Assembly (NCBI RefSeq): GCF_041624475.1
Contig: NZ_JBFJUX010000001.1
Span: forward strand, 534,878-598,877
Length of the DNA stretch: 64,000 nucleotides
DNA from: Litorivivens sp041624475
GTDB lineage: Bacteria > Pseudomonadota > Gammaproteobacteria > Pseudomonadales > Spongiibacteraceae
Reading direction: 5' to 3'
Under the pieces are notes generated by a model. That model was not told the DNA's origin and did not search any database. It was given only the letters and a program-made list of their open reading frames with translations. This document shows positions 45,611-54,673 of this stretch, piece after piece (the first letter of the stretch is position 1; every line of letters starts with the position of its first letter). A program made the position numbers and the translations under genes.

Positions 45611-46330
45611 ATGTCTCCCGCACCCCGCTATTCCCCGGAAGAAGAGCAGGAGCTTGTGCTTGATGCTGCTGTTGCGTGTATTGAAGAAAGCTCGCTGCTG
45701 GGCTTTACCATCGGCGCCATCGCCAAGCGCGCGGGCCTCTCGGTCGGTTCCCTCTACAAGCATGTGCAGAGCAAGGAAGACCTTCTGGTTGCCCTCGCCA
45801 CACGTCAGGCACGCCATACCCGCCAGCTTTACGGCGAAATTCTGGATGCCGATCTGAGCGCTCCGCAGCGCATCATCAGTCTCAGTCTGCTCGACCCCGC
45901 CAAGACCCGGCTGTTCAGCTTTGACGAACATCTCAACACCCTGGTGTCCAGCGAGGCGATTTTGCAACGCGCATCCCAGGGCTGGCTGGCGCAGATGCGC
46001 AGCGCCGCCGAGAGTATTGACCTGATGTTCCGGGACTTTTTTCAAGGCGCGGCCGACAGTGGTGAGCTCGATGTTGCCAACGAGGACGAACTGCATACCT
46101 TGAGCATGGGCTGCTGGTCGATGTGTGCCGGCTTTCAGCATATTGCGTTGATGCGCAATGTGCGCGGCAGTGAGCGGCAGGAGCATTTACTGAACTACCC
46201 GCTGCAGGCCAGTGACTACCCGATTGTCTGCACCCAGCGCCTGCTGAACACCTACCGCTGGCGCGAGCCTCTTAGCGCGGAGGCCATTGAAGCCGCTTGT
46301 GAACAACTGATTGCCATGGGGTATCGCTGA
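45611..46330 (+). CDS. TetR family regulator of an RND pump
   Basis: The HTH is GFTIGAIAKRAGLSVGSLYKHVQSKEDLL. It overlaps the adaptor gene by one base and has a palindromic operator before its start, so it is probably an autorepressor co-transcribed with the pump. Confidence 0.92.
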   Translation: MSPAPRYSPEEEQELVLDAAVACIEESSLLGFTIGAIAKRAGLSVGSLYKHVQSKEDLLVALATRQARHTRQLYGEILDADLSAPQRIISLSLLDPAKTRLFSFDEHLNTLVSSEAILQRASQGWLAQMRSAAESIDLMFRDFFQGAADSGELDVANEDELHTLSMGCWSMCAGFQHIALMRNVRGSERQEHLLNYPLQASDYPIVCTQRLLNTYRWREPLSAEAIEAACEQLIAMGYR

Positions 46331-47436
46331 TGACCATCAATACCAAACAGAGTCCTGCCAAACGCTGGCTGCTGGCCCTTGGCGCCATCGTGCTGGTCAT
46401 TGCCGCGCTGGCAGCCTTCAAGGTTCAGGAAATCATGGGGGCCATTGCCTTTGCCCAATCTTTTCCCGAACCCTCTGAAACCGTTGAAGTGCATGTGGTC
46501 GAAGGCGCGCACTACCAGCCTGTGCAGAAGGTCTACGCCGAGGTGGTGGCACCGCGTCGGCTGGAGCTGCGCACCGAGCTGACCGGTGTGGTGGCGGAGG
46601 TGGGCTTTGCCGCCGGCGCCGCCGTTGAAAAAGGTCAGCTGCTGGTGCAGCAGGATGTGCGTGAAGAAAAAGCGCGCCTGCAGGCACTCAAGGCGCGCGA
46701 GCTGCTGGCAGCGCGCACCTTTTCCCGCAATCAGACGCTGCACCGGGAAAAGCGCCTCAGCGAGCAGGCGCTGGATGAGTCCCGCGCTGAACTGGATTCG
46801 GTGCGCGCAGAACTCACACAGGTTCAGGTGCAGATAGATAAAAAAACGCTGACTGCTCCGTTTGCCGCCAAGGCCGGTATCCACCATCTGGAGCCCGGGC
46901 AACTGTTGCCTGCGCAAACCCACATTACAACACTGATCGGTCTGGAGTCTTCCCTGTGGCTGGAGTTCGAACTGCCGCAAACGGCCCTGCAGCTCAAGCC
47001 CGGTGACGCTATCGGCGTGCACGCTGACAGCAGAGAGCTCAGGGCGACCATTGTTGCCCGCGACGCCGAACTGTCAGCCTCCGCGCGCAATCTGCGCTAT
47101 CGCGCCGAGCTGGAGGACGGCGATCACGGTCTGCTGCCGCACGCGGTGGTAAAGGTTCTCGTACCCGCGAGCGAGCCCCGGCAGGTTGCCTTGATACCGG
47201 ATACGGCGCTGCGAGTGGATCAGCTTGGCAGCTATGTTTATCTGTTAGGTGAAGACGAGCAGGGCGTTATCAGGGCCAATCGGCGACAGGTGGAGGTCGC
47301 CAGCCGTCGCAATAATGCTGTGGCCATTCTGTCGGGCTTGGAGCAGGGCGACAGAATCGCCGGTAAGGGAGCCTTCAAGCTGCGCGACAATATCAAGGTG
47401 TCGGTCAGTGACCCGGCTGCGGAGCCGCAGTCATGA
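46330..47436 (+). CDS. RND efflux membrane-fusion (adaptor) protein
   Basis: One N-terminal membrane segment (LLALGAIVLVIAALAAF) is followed by a biotinyl-lipoyl-like half (ELTGVVAEVGFAAGAAVEKGQLLVQQD), coiled-coil hairpin (ARTFSRNQTLHREKRLSEQALDESRAEL) and a beta-barrel domain with LTAPFAAKAGIHHLEPGQLL. It overlaps the RND gene by 4 bases. Confidence 0.93.
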   Translation: MTINTKQSPAKRWLLALGAIVLVIAALAAFKVQEIMGAIAFAQSFPEPSETVEVHVVEGAHYQPVQKVYAEVVAPRRLELRTELTGVVAEVGFAAGAAVEKGQLLVQQDVREEKARLQALKARELLAARTFSRNQTLHREKRLSEQALDESRAELDSVRAELTQVQVQIDKKTLTAPFAAKAGIHHLEPGQLLPAQTHITTLIGLESSLWLEFELPQTALQLKPGDAIGVHADSRELRATIVARDAELSASARNLRYRAELEDGDHGLLPHAVVKVLVPASEPRQVALIPDTALRVDQLGSYVYLLGEDEQGVIRANRRQVEVASRRNNAVAILSGLEQGDRIAGKGAFKLRDNIKVSVSDPAAEPQS

Positions 47437-50400
47437 TTCCCGCTGACAAACCGTCGCCGATGGATGTCTTCGTCAAGCGGCCGATACTGGCGCTGGTGGT
47501 GTGCGCGGTGCTGGTTCTGGCCGGCCTGCGGGCAGCCCAGGGTATTGCTGTGCTGCAGTTTCCGCGCATCGAAAGTGCGACGCTGGTGATCAGCACAGTC
47601 TATACCGGTGCGTCCTCCGATGTGGTGCAGGGTTTTGTCACCGAGCCGATTGAACGGGTTGCCGCCAGTATTCCCGGTGTGGACTATGTTGACTCCAACA
47701 CCACCGCCGGGGTGAGCACAGTGCGGGTGTGGTTGCAGTTGAATCACAGTACAACGGCGGCACTGGCGGAACTGTCTACACGGCTCAGCCAGATTCGCTT
47801 TGAGTTACCGCAGGGCGCGGAAGACCCGGCGGTGGAAGTGCAACGCGCCGATCGCCCGGCGGCCCTGTTTTATCTGGATGTGGTGGCCGACAATATTCCC
47901 CGCGCCCAGGTAACCGACTACCTCAAGCGCGAAGTCAATCCAATGATTGCTGCGATTGAAGGAGTGCAGCGGGTCGGTCTTGAAGGCGGGCGCGAACCGG
48001 CCATGCGGATCTGGCTGGACCCGGCGCGGCTGCGGGCCTTTGATCTGAGTTCGGCCGATGTGTTGGCCGCGCTGCGCGGCAACAATGTGATTGCTACCGT
48101 CGGTCACACCGAAAACGACTGGCAGCGGATCAACCTGCTCGCCAATACCACCCTGCAGAACGAGGAGGACTTTCGCCAGCTGGTACTGCGGGAAGATCGC
48201 GGTGCGCTGCTGCGGCTGGGTGATGTAGCGAAAGTCGAGTTGGGCGAAGAGGAAGGCGAGGTCAACGCCCGCTATAGTCAGCGCGATAACGTGTTTATTT
48301 CGGTGTGGCCGCTGCCCGGCGCCAACGAGATTGCCATCGGCGACGCGCTGTACCCTTTGCTGGAGGATCTAAACCGCAATATGCCGGCGGGCATCCGGAT
48401 CGAAAGTGGTTACGACGGCACCATCTACATGCGTGACGCCCTGCGCGAAATTTTTACCACCCTGTCTGAAACTATTCTGTTGGTTGGGTTTGTAGTGCTG
48501 GCACTGATGGGCTCGTTCCGCACGGCGCTGGTGCCACTGCTGACCATCCCGATTTCCATCCTCGGCGCCATTGCCTGTATGTCGCTGATGGGCTTTTCAC
48601 TGAATCTACTCACTACGCTGGCCATTGTGCTGTCGGTTGGGCTGGTGGTCGATGATGCCATTGTGGTGGTGGAAAATGTTGCCCGTCATATGCGTGAAGG
48701 ACTGTCGCGCACCGAGGCAGCGCTGGTCAGTAGTCGAGAATTGCTGACGCCCATTATCACCATGACGCTGACCTTGGCTGCGGTGTATGCCCCCATTGGC
48801 TTCCTGTCCGGTCTGAGCGGTGTGCTGTTCAAGGAGTTTGCTTTTACCCTGGCGATTGCGGTTCTGATTTCCGGGGTGGTGGCTATTACCCTGGCGCCGA
48901 TCATGAGCGCCAAAGTGGCACCCGAAGGTGGTCACGAAGGGCGGATCACGCACTGGGTGAACGATCGCTTTGACCGGCTGCATCGTGCCTATGCGAAGTG
49001 GCTCGACCATATTTTTGTCTGGCAAAAGCCGATCCTGGTGGTGGCCTTGGTCTTCAGCCTGCTGTCGCTGCCGTTTCTGATGTTTTCCCAGAAGGAGCTG
49101 GCGCCTATTGAAGATGAGGGCATGCTGAGTGTCGTCGTTGAAGCGCCTCCGGAAGCGTCACTGGCCTACACCACTCGCCAGATGAACGATGTGGTGGATT
49201 CGCTGCTGACACTGCCCGGCAGTACTCGCATGTGGCAGGTGGTGCGTTCCAGTGGTGGCTTTGGTGGTCTTGAATTCAGACCCTTTGAAGAGCGCGAGCA
49301 GACCGTCCAGGATCTGCTGCCCCAGGCGTTTGGTGCGCTTTCGGGTGTGGTGGGTGTTAAGGCTTTCCCCATTCTGCCGCCGTCCCTGCCCAGTGCCGGA
49401 CAGTTTGATGTGGAGCTGATCGTGCAGTCTCCTGACAGCTACCGCGAAATGAAAGTCCATGCCGACAAACTGGTGCAGGCGGCCTACGCCAGCGGCAATT
49501 TTATGTTTGCGGAAACGGACTTGAAGATTGACCTGTCGCAGGTTCGGCTGACGATTGATCGCGATCGGGTGGCCGATTTGGAGATGACCATGGCCAGCGT
49601 CAACGATCAGATTGCGACGCTGTTGTCAGGCAACTACGCCAACCGATTTGATGCGAACGGTCGCGCCCACAGAGTGATTCCCATGGTGCAGGATGCCGAT
49701 CGCTTTGATCCGGAAACCATGATGTCACTGTTGCTGCAGACACCGTCGGGTGACCGGGTGCCGGTGTCAGCCGTTGCAAGCTTGAGCTACGACGTGGCGC
49801 CGCGCGTGCTGGGCAAGTTTGATCAGAAGCGCTCCTTCCGCCTGTTTGGAGGCATTCTGCCCGGCACAACCAAGGAGCAGGCACTGAGTGCATTGGAGAA
49901 GGCGGCCGCCGAGATCCTGCCGCCACAGTATTCGGTGGACTATGCCGGTGAGTCACGGCAAATACGCAAGGAAGGCAATACGCTCATGGGCGTGCTCGGC
50001 ATTGCGCTGGTGCTGGTTTACCTGATGCTGGCGGTACAGTTCAACAGTCTGCGCGACCCACTGGTAGTACTGCTCGGTTCGGTGCCGCTGGCGATTGCCG
50101 GCGCCTTGTTGTTCCCCTTTCTCAGCTGGACCAGCATCAATATCTATTCCCAGATTGGCTTTATCACCCTGGTCGGGCTGGTGGCGAAAAATGGCATTCT
50201 GATTGTGGAGTTTGCCAATCAGGCCCAGAAACAGGGCGCGCGTAAACTCGAAGCGATCCGGACAGCAGCAGAAACCCGGTTGCGGCCCGTACTGATGACC
50301 ACTGCAGCCACCGTGCTGGGGCACTTCCCCCTGGTGCTGGTTACCGGTGCGGGCGCGGAAGCACGCAACAGCATCGGCATCATTCTGGTCGCCGGCATGA

Positions 50401-50510
50401 TGATCGGCACACTGTTTACGCTGGTGGTTTTGCCCTGTGTCTATCTCTGGCTGGCAGAGGAGCATGAGCCGGAAGCTCTTGAATCGCCCCTCAAAATCGC
50501 GCCAGGCTAA
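47433..50510 (+). CDS. RND-family efflux permease
   Basis: At 1025 residues it is full length for an HAE1/AcrB-like pump. The N-terminal MDVFVKRPILALVVCAVLVLAG helix, VDDAIVVVENV in TM4 and GLVAKNGILIVEFANQ in TM10 are present. It should export hydrophobic compounds across the inner membrane with the adaptor; an outer-membrane TolC-like partner is not encoded nearby. Confidence 0.95.
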   Translation: MIPADKPSPMDVFVKRPILALVVCAVLVLAGLRAAQGIAVLQFPRIESATLVISTVYTGASSDVVQGFVTEPIERVAASIPGVDYVDSNTTAGVSTVRVWLQLNHSTTAALAELSTRLSQIRFELPQGAEDPAVEVQRADRPAALFYLDVVADNIPRAQVTDYLKREVNPMIAAIEGVQRVGLEGGREPAMRIWLDPARLRAFDLSSADVLAALRGNNVIATVGHTENDWQRINLLANTTLQNEEDFRQLVLREDRGALLRLGDVAKVELGEEEGEVNARYSQRDNVFISVWPLPGANEIAIGDALYPLLEDLNRNMPAGIRIESGYDGTIYMRDALREIFTTLSETILLVGFVVLALMGSFRTALVPLLTIPISILGAIACMSLMGFSLNLLTTLAIVLSVGLVVDDAIVVVENVARHMREGLSRTEAALVSSRELLTPIITMTLTLAAVYAPIGFLSGLSGVLFKEFAFTLAIAVLISGVVAITLAPIMSAKVAPEGGHEGRITHWVNDRFDRLHRAYAKWLDHIFVWQKPILVVALVFSLLSLPFLMFSQKELAPIEDEGMLSVVVEAPPEASLAYTTRQMNDVVDSLLTLPGSTRMWQVVRSSGGFGGLEFRPFEEREQTVQDLLPQAFGALSGVVGVKAFPILPPSLPSAGQFDVELIVQSPDSYREMKVHADKLVQAAYASGNFMFAETDLKIDLSQVRLTIDRDRVADLEMTMASVNDQIATLLSGNYANRFDANGRAHRVIPMVQDADRFDPETMMSLLLQTPSGDRVPVSAVASLSYDVAPRVLGKFDQKRSFRLFGGILPGTTKEQALSALEKAAAEILPPQYSVDYAGESRQIRKEGNTLMGVLGIALVLVYLMLAVQFNSLRDPLVVLLGSVPLAIAGALLFPFLSWTSINIYSQIGFITLVGLVAKNGILIVEFANQAQKQGARKLEAIRTAAETRLRPVLMTTAATVLGHFPLVLVTGAGAEARNSIGIILVAGMMIGTLFTLVVLPCVYLWLAEEHEPEALESPLKIAPG

Positions 50511-50543
50511 GTGCTACAGATTGAAAAGTTTGCAGGAGAGTTT

Positions 50544-50771
50544 GTGATTCCCAAAAAGTACACGCCGTATGTGTTTTCCTTCTTTATGGCGCTGCTTATG
50601 TCCATGTTGATGTCGCTGGTGATATCGATATTCAACGTTGGGCTGGTGCCGAACATCGTAGAGATATGGTTGAAGGCCTGGGTGTTTGCCTTTGTGGTGG
50701 CCTTTCCCACCACCCTGTTGGTGACGCCTGTGGTCAGGCGCGTGGTAGATATTCTAGTAGCGGAGTCGTAG
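50544..50771 (+). CDS. DUF2798 small membrane protein
   Basis: A GTG at 50544 with AGGAG 5 bases upstream is preferred over the upstream GTG at 50511. The 75-residue protein has two membrane segments (VFSFFMALLMSMLMSLVISIF, AWVFAFVVAFPTTLLVTPVV), the DUF2798 pattern. It follows the RND gene and may be co-transcribed. Confidence 0.85.
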   Translation: MIPKKYTPYVFSFFMALLMSMLMSLVISIFNVGLVPNIVEIWLKAWVFAFVVAFPTTLLVTPVVRRVVDILVAES

Positions 50772-50810
50772 CCCCCTCTCCCCGAGGGAGAGGGCTGGGG
50801 TGAGGGGGCT
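50772..50810. repeat. REP-type palindrome (CCCTCTCCC...GGGAGAGGG)
   Basis: CCCTCTCCC and GGGAGAGGG form a hairpin followed by CTGGGGTGAGGGG, a repeat class widespread in proteobacterial intergenic regions. It separates the pump operon from the convergent receptor gene and may also terminate transcription. Confidence 0.8.
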
Positions 50811-50834
50811 GGGGTAAAGGGTTGGCGTCACACC

Positions 50835-52898
50835 TCAGAAACTGAACCTGACCCCGCTTTCAATATTCCGCCCCGCTTCCGGTGCAAAATTCTTCAGCAG
50901 TGAAGTATGGCTGCGCACTTCCTCGTCCAACAGATTGCGCGCTTTAACAAACAGGGTCATCTCGCTGTTGCCGATGGAGAAGTGATAGTCGCCGGCAAGT
51001 TCCACCAGCGTGTATCCATCAGTGGAGCTTTCGTTGTCGGCGGTATCGTTCTGCTCGCGAACCTGGGTCACGCGGAAGTGCGTTGACCAGTTGCCCGCGT
51101 GGTAGTGCAGGGCCGTGCCAAAGCGCTGCGCGGGGATGCGCGGCACATCGCCATTGCCTTCAGTAAATCGGGCGCGGACATAATCGCTGAAGAATTCCGC
51201 ACTCAGATTTTTATGGATTAACGGCAGCGGCATGCCGACTTGAAATTCATAGCCGGTAAAGGTCGCATTACGCTGCTGGAAATTGGCGACTTTAACTTCA
51301 TCGACCTCTGCACCGGTGTCCTGCAGGTAGGTGTAGTTCTGAATGTCGTTGTGATACAGGCTTAGCTCTGCGGTTACGGCGCCCAGGGTTTTGCGCAAAC
51401 CGATTTCCAGGTTGTGTGACAGTTCCTTGTCCAGTTCCGGATCGCCAACTTCAATGCGTGCGGTAGCCGCGTGCTCGACTGCCTCGCTCAGGTTGGTGGC
51501 GCGAGCGCAGTTCTGGCTGTTGGAGTACAGCTCTTCGACGGTTGGCGCTCGCTCGGAGCGGTTGAGCGCAAACAGGGCGTTGCTGTCATCGCGGAAGTCC
51601 CACAATGCCGAGGCACTGGCGGAAAAGGTATTGCGCTCATCTTCGCAATTACTGCCGACATCAATACGTTGCTGTTCGCCACGCAGGCCAAACTCGTAAG
51701 TCCAGCGATTGATGCTGAGTTCCTCTACCAGAAACAGGGCGTGATTCTGGATGTCCGCAGGAGGAATAAAGGCTTCCTCGCCGACGGCGGAAAAATCCCG
51801 GTCGCCAAGCTGAAGGCCAATGGCGCCTTGCCACTGACCCATTTGCTTGTGTCGCAGTACCAGACGACCTTCACTGGCCTTGTTTTTGAAAACGGTGCCT
51901 ACTTCAACACCTTCATCAGATTCTTCCAGCTCCTTGTGCTGGTAGTCGTTGCGGCTCAGACGCAGATCGAGCGATTCAAAAAAGCCTTGGAGGTCGTAGC
52001 CGGCTTTCAGGTCGATACGCTCCTGCTCCATGTCCAGTCGGATATCGGCTTCTTCGTGCCCGCCGCCCCCTGAGGCGTCGTGTTCTTCGTGGGCGCCGGG
52101 AGGCAGGCCATAGTTATTATTAGCGCGATTAACTGACAGGCCTATAAAGCCGCGCTCGGTAATCCAGGAGCCGCCTGCGGTCCAGGCATCCGAGCGTTTG
52201 TCGCTGTTGCCAATATAGCCGCGCGTGTTTTCTTCCGGCAGTTCCTCTCCCGCGGCGCTTAGTGCTGCCAAGTCGATGGCGTAGCCGGCTATATCGAGAT
52301 TATTGCTTTCACGGTAGAGGCCGTCCAGGTGCCAGGCAAACTGGCCCAGGCCACCGTCCAGTCGGAAGACGCTGCTATCCTGATCGTTGGCGGTGGCGTG
52401 GCGAACTTCTACAGCGCCGCTAATGTTATCCGGCAGTGAATCGGGAATGCGATTGTCTACCACATTAATCACACCACCGATTGCGCCATTCCCGTAGAGC
52501 AGGGTGGCCGGACCGCGGATGATTTCAATACGCTCGGCAAGCAAAGGTTCGACTGTGTAGCTGTGGTCGGGGCTGATATCGGCGGCATCGAGGCTGCCGA
52601 CACCGTCCTGCAGCACCCGCACCCGGTTGCCGCCCTGACCGCGAATAACCGGGTTGCCGACGCCGCTGCCAAAGCTGGCACTGTGCACGCCGATTTCATT
52701 GCTCAGGGTTTCACCCAGGCTGGCGGCGGCTTCCTGTCGCAGGGCCTCGCCGTTCAATACGCCGATCGGCAGCGCGGTATCGGAAGCAGCCTTGCCGAGT
52801 GGTGCCGATACGACAATTTCTTCAATATGCTTGTCGCCCGCCCATACCGGCAGGCTTGAGACGATCAGGGAAACCGCCCACAGAGATCTGGTTTTCAT
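50835..52898 (-). CDS. ZnuD-like TonB-dependent receptor (zinc uptake)
   Basis: The 687-residue receptor has a signal peptide, a plug domain (EEIVVSAPLGKAASDTALPIGVL, VIRGQGGNRVRVLQDGVGSLD) and a beta-barrel ending in SGVRFSF. A His/Glu/Asp-rich loop (PPGAHEEHDASGGGGHEEAD) fits a metal-capturing ZnuD-type loop. A Zur-like box upstream of the operon supports zinc import. It is preceded by a small His-rich gene. Confidence 0.9.
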   Translation of the reverse strand: MKTRSLWAVSLIVSSLPVWAGDKHIEEIVVSAPLGKAASDTALPIGVLNGEALRQEAAASLGETLSNEIGVHSASFGSGVGNPVIRGQGGNRVRVLQDGVGSLDAADISPDHSYTVEPLLAERIEIIRGPATLLYGNGAIGGVINVVDNRIPDSLPDNISGAVEVRHATANDQDSSVFRLDGGLGQFAWHLDGLYRESNNLDIAGYAIDLAALSAAGEELPEENTRGYIGNSDKRSDAWTAGGSWITERGFIGLSVNRANNNYGLPPGAHEEHDASGGGGHEEADIRLDMEQERIDLKAGYDLQGFFESLDLRLSRNDYQHKELEESDEGVEVGTVFKNKASEGRLVLRHKQMGQWQGAIGLQLGDRDFSAVGEEAFIPPADIQNHALFLVEELSINRWTYEFGLRGEQQRIDVGSNCEDERNTFSASASALWDFRDDSNALFALNRSERAPTVEELYSNSQNCARATNLSEAVEHAATARIEVGDPELDKELSHNLEIGLRKTLGAVTAELSLYHNDIQNYTYLQDTGAEVDEVKVANFQQRNATFTGYEFQVGMPLPLIHKNLSAEFFSDYVRARFTEGNGDVPRIPAQRFGTALHYHAGNWSTHFRVTQVREQNDTADNESSTDGYTLVELAGDYHFSIGNSEMTLFVKARNLLDEEVRSHTSLLKNFAPEAGRNIESGVRFSF

Positions 52899-52954
52899 AA
52901 TGCTCTCTCACTGTCGCGCACAAAGTGCGCGCGCTGTTTAAACGAATGTTGGAA

Positions 52955-53248
52955 TTATCGGGAGAGGGCGAGCCGTGGGGGGGCACGGGCAGAAAATGGG
53001 AGAGTGGTGGCCGGTATCGCTGTGTGATCACCGGGTTCAGGCTGTGTTCGGTAGCGCGTGACGTGAAGCTCGTGGGGCTGGCTGTTAACCGCACCGGTTT
53101 GCGCTTGAATCTGTAGACAGTTTTCACAGTCGTTGTAATGCGCAAGACCGTCCTGATGCACATGCAAGGCCGCCGCATTGCCAGCAATCAGCAGTAAGCT
53201 GATCAGCAAGGCCAGAAGGGCAGGCTTGTAGGTGTGTCGATTAGTCAC
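52955..53248 (-). CDS. Small His/Cys-rich exported protein in zinc operon
   Basis: I set the start at the GTG at 53248, which directly precedes a signal peptide (LLALLISLLLIAGNAAA); the longer frame would begin 65 codons earlier across the Zur box and is not credible. The mature start LHVHQDGLAHYNDCENCLQ has a His/Asp/Cys pattern suited to metal binding, as in DUF2946-like proteins beside TonB receptors. The Shine-Dalgarno is weak. Confidence 0.6.
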   Translation of the reverse strand: MTNRHTYKPALLALLISLLLIAGNAAALHVHQDGLAHYNDCENCLQIQAQTGAVNSQPHELHVTRYRTQPEPGDHTAIPATTLPFSARAPPRLALSR

Positions 53249-53272
53249 GGGTTGGCAAACTGACTGATGCGA

Positions 53273-53295
53273 GAAATGCAATAATATAACATTTT
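53273..53295 (-). promoter_or_regulatory. Zur box
   Basis: The 23-base site starts GAAATGCAATAAT and ends ATAACATTTT; it matches the proteobacterial Zur consensus (GAAATGTTATANTATAACATTTC) at 20 of 23 positions by eye. It sits 25 bases before the start of the small His-rich gene. Confidence 0.8.
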
Positions 53296-53568
53296 GCTCT
53301 GGGCGCAAGTGATATGCCCTAAGAAGGGCAGCTGTGTTGAAAAAAACTATGGTTTGGCGGCAGCTCGTGCTTGAAAGATGGTTTCGACACAAGGTTTGAG
53401 CACGGCTCAAAACTGTTGGCAAAAACCGACACTTATTGGGCATTGCCGGCGCCTAAAACGTAAAAAGTAGCGCGCCGCGGATGCACTGGTAGTTTTTCGC
53501 AGCCACTGTGGAGTCCTCCCTGATAAACCTGTTCGCGAATTCACGGCATACAGCAAAAGGAGGTTTTC

Positions 53569-53910
53569 ATGCGTACTTTGAATTCAGCAGCACTGGTACT
53601 GGTAATGTCGATGGTGGCGGCGCCCGTCTTTGCGGTCGGCGGCCTTGACGGTTCGGGTTCTGGAGCTGCCTCGGGTGGCGTAAATCAGGACTCCATTGAC
53701 GGTGCCCGCAATCAGGGCGGCAGCGACCCGCTGGCAGAAGAGCAGGATGAGCTGAAAAATGAAAAGCAGGAAGCTGAGAGCTCTATTGAGGACTCAGACC
53801 AAGCGGGCAACAGCCGCGATCGCCGTATGAAGGGCGATGGTAGTTTCTCTGCTGGCCAGGATGGCGTAAACGGTAGCGGTAGCGCCGACACCGAAGAAGC
53901 TGAGGAATAA
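53569..53910 (+). CDS. Small acidic exported protein
   Basis: AGGAGG lies 5 bases before the ATG and a clear signal peptide (LVLVMSMVAAPVFA) follows. The 90-residue mature part is Gly/Ser/Asp/Glu-rich and lacks Cys and predicted folds, so probably disordered. A terminator follows it. No family recognised. Confidence 0.75.
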   Translation: MRTLNSAALVLVMSMVAAPVFAVGGLDGSGSGAASGGVNQDSIDGARNQGGSDPLAEEQDELKNEKQEAESSIEDSDQAGNSRDRRMKGDGSFSAGQDGVNGSGSADTEEAEE

Positions 53911-53928
53911 TTAGCGCTCCCCCCCAAT

Positions 53929-53950
53929 CCCCGTCTTCGGGCGGGGTTTT
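53929..53950 (+). terminator. Rho-independent terminator
   Basis: CCCCGTC-TTCG-GGCGGGG is followed by TTTT, 18 bases after the stop. Confidence 0.8.
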
Positions 53951-54070
53951 CCTATTACGCTGCGGTCCTTCATCCGCTGTTTTTATGCAGCCCATCTCTC
54001 CCCTCGACAAAAAAACTGTCACAAGCGATCGCTACGATAGACGCTGAATTTCAAATAGCGGGAAAACACT

Positions 54071-54553
54071 GTGCTGGCTCGAATGACACTGATTTCAATC
54101 AGCCTGTGGGTGGCCGCATGCGCCACTCAACCGCAAACCGATCCTCCGCAAACGGGTTTGTATTGCGACAATTACCTTATCTACGAAATGTGCGTAAAGG
54201 ATGTGGATCGTGATGGGCTTGCGGATTTGATGTACTTCGACGACACCCGGGAAATTTTTATGGTGTCGAATAACTATAAAGGTTATCGCGAGGCAGGTCT
54301 TAGTGATCACCGTTGCCAGCAGCTGATGGACCAGAAAATGCAGGCTATAAGCTCGGGCTTGCTTCGGATAAAGGAAGAGACCGGTTTCCTGCAGCGTATG
54401 AAAATCCAGAACAGCCTTCTAATGGCTTACGCGAGCTATCTGCCTGTTATCAATGAATGTATGGGCCAAGGGGACGTTGCCGCGAGCGGTGACAATGCAA
54501 AAAATGCCGAGCCTTTCGGAGAGGAGCCCTTTGGCGAAGAAGAATTTTACTGA
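54071..54553 (+). CDS. Small lipoprotein with calcium-binding-like loop
   Basis: The start is GTG at 54071 or ATG at 54083. Lipobox WVAAC gives a lipid-modified Cys; DVDRDGLADLMYFDD looks like an EF-hand/dockerin-type loop. The rest is helical and ends in a repeat of PFGEE. No family recognised. A CTGTCAC half-box lies upstream (54016-54022). Confidence 0.6.
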   Translation: MLARMTLISISLWVAACATQPQTDPPQTGLYCDNYLIYEMCVKDVDRDGLADLMYFDDTREIFMVSNNYKGYREAGLSDHRCQQLMDQKMQAISSGLLRIKEETGFLQRMKIQNSLLMAYASYLPVINECMGQGDVAASGDNAKNAEPFGEEPFGEEEFY

Positions 54554-54597
54554 CGTGCGTCGAGTCTGCTCGTAAACGCCATACAACTGTAGCCTCA

Positions 54598-54615
54598 CTG
54601 AAAGCAAACTGTCAC
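54598..54615 (+). promoter_or_regulatory. Pho-box-like site
   Basis: CTGAAAGCAAACTGTCAC agrees with the PhoB consensus CTGTCATAWAWCTGTCAY at 14 of 18 positions. It lies 58 bases upstream of the choice-of-anchor I gene. Confidence 0.5.
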
Positions 54616-54673
54616 AGCTTCACCCTACCGTTAACGCTTCTATCTAATGGCAACAAGCGAGGGTAGCTGCGAT

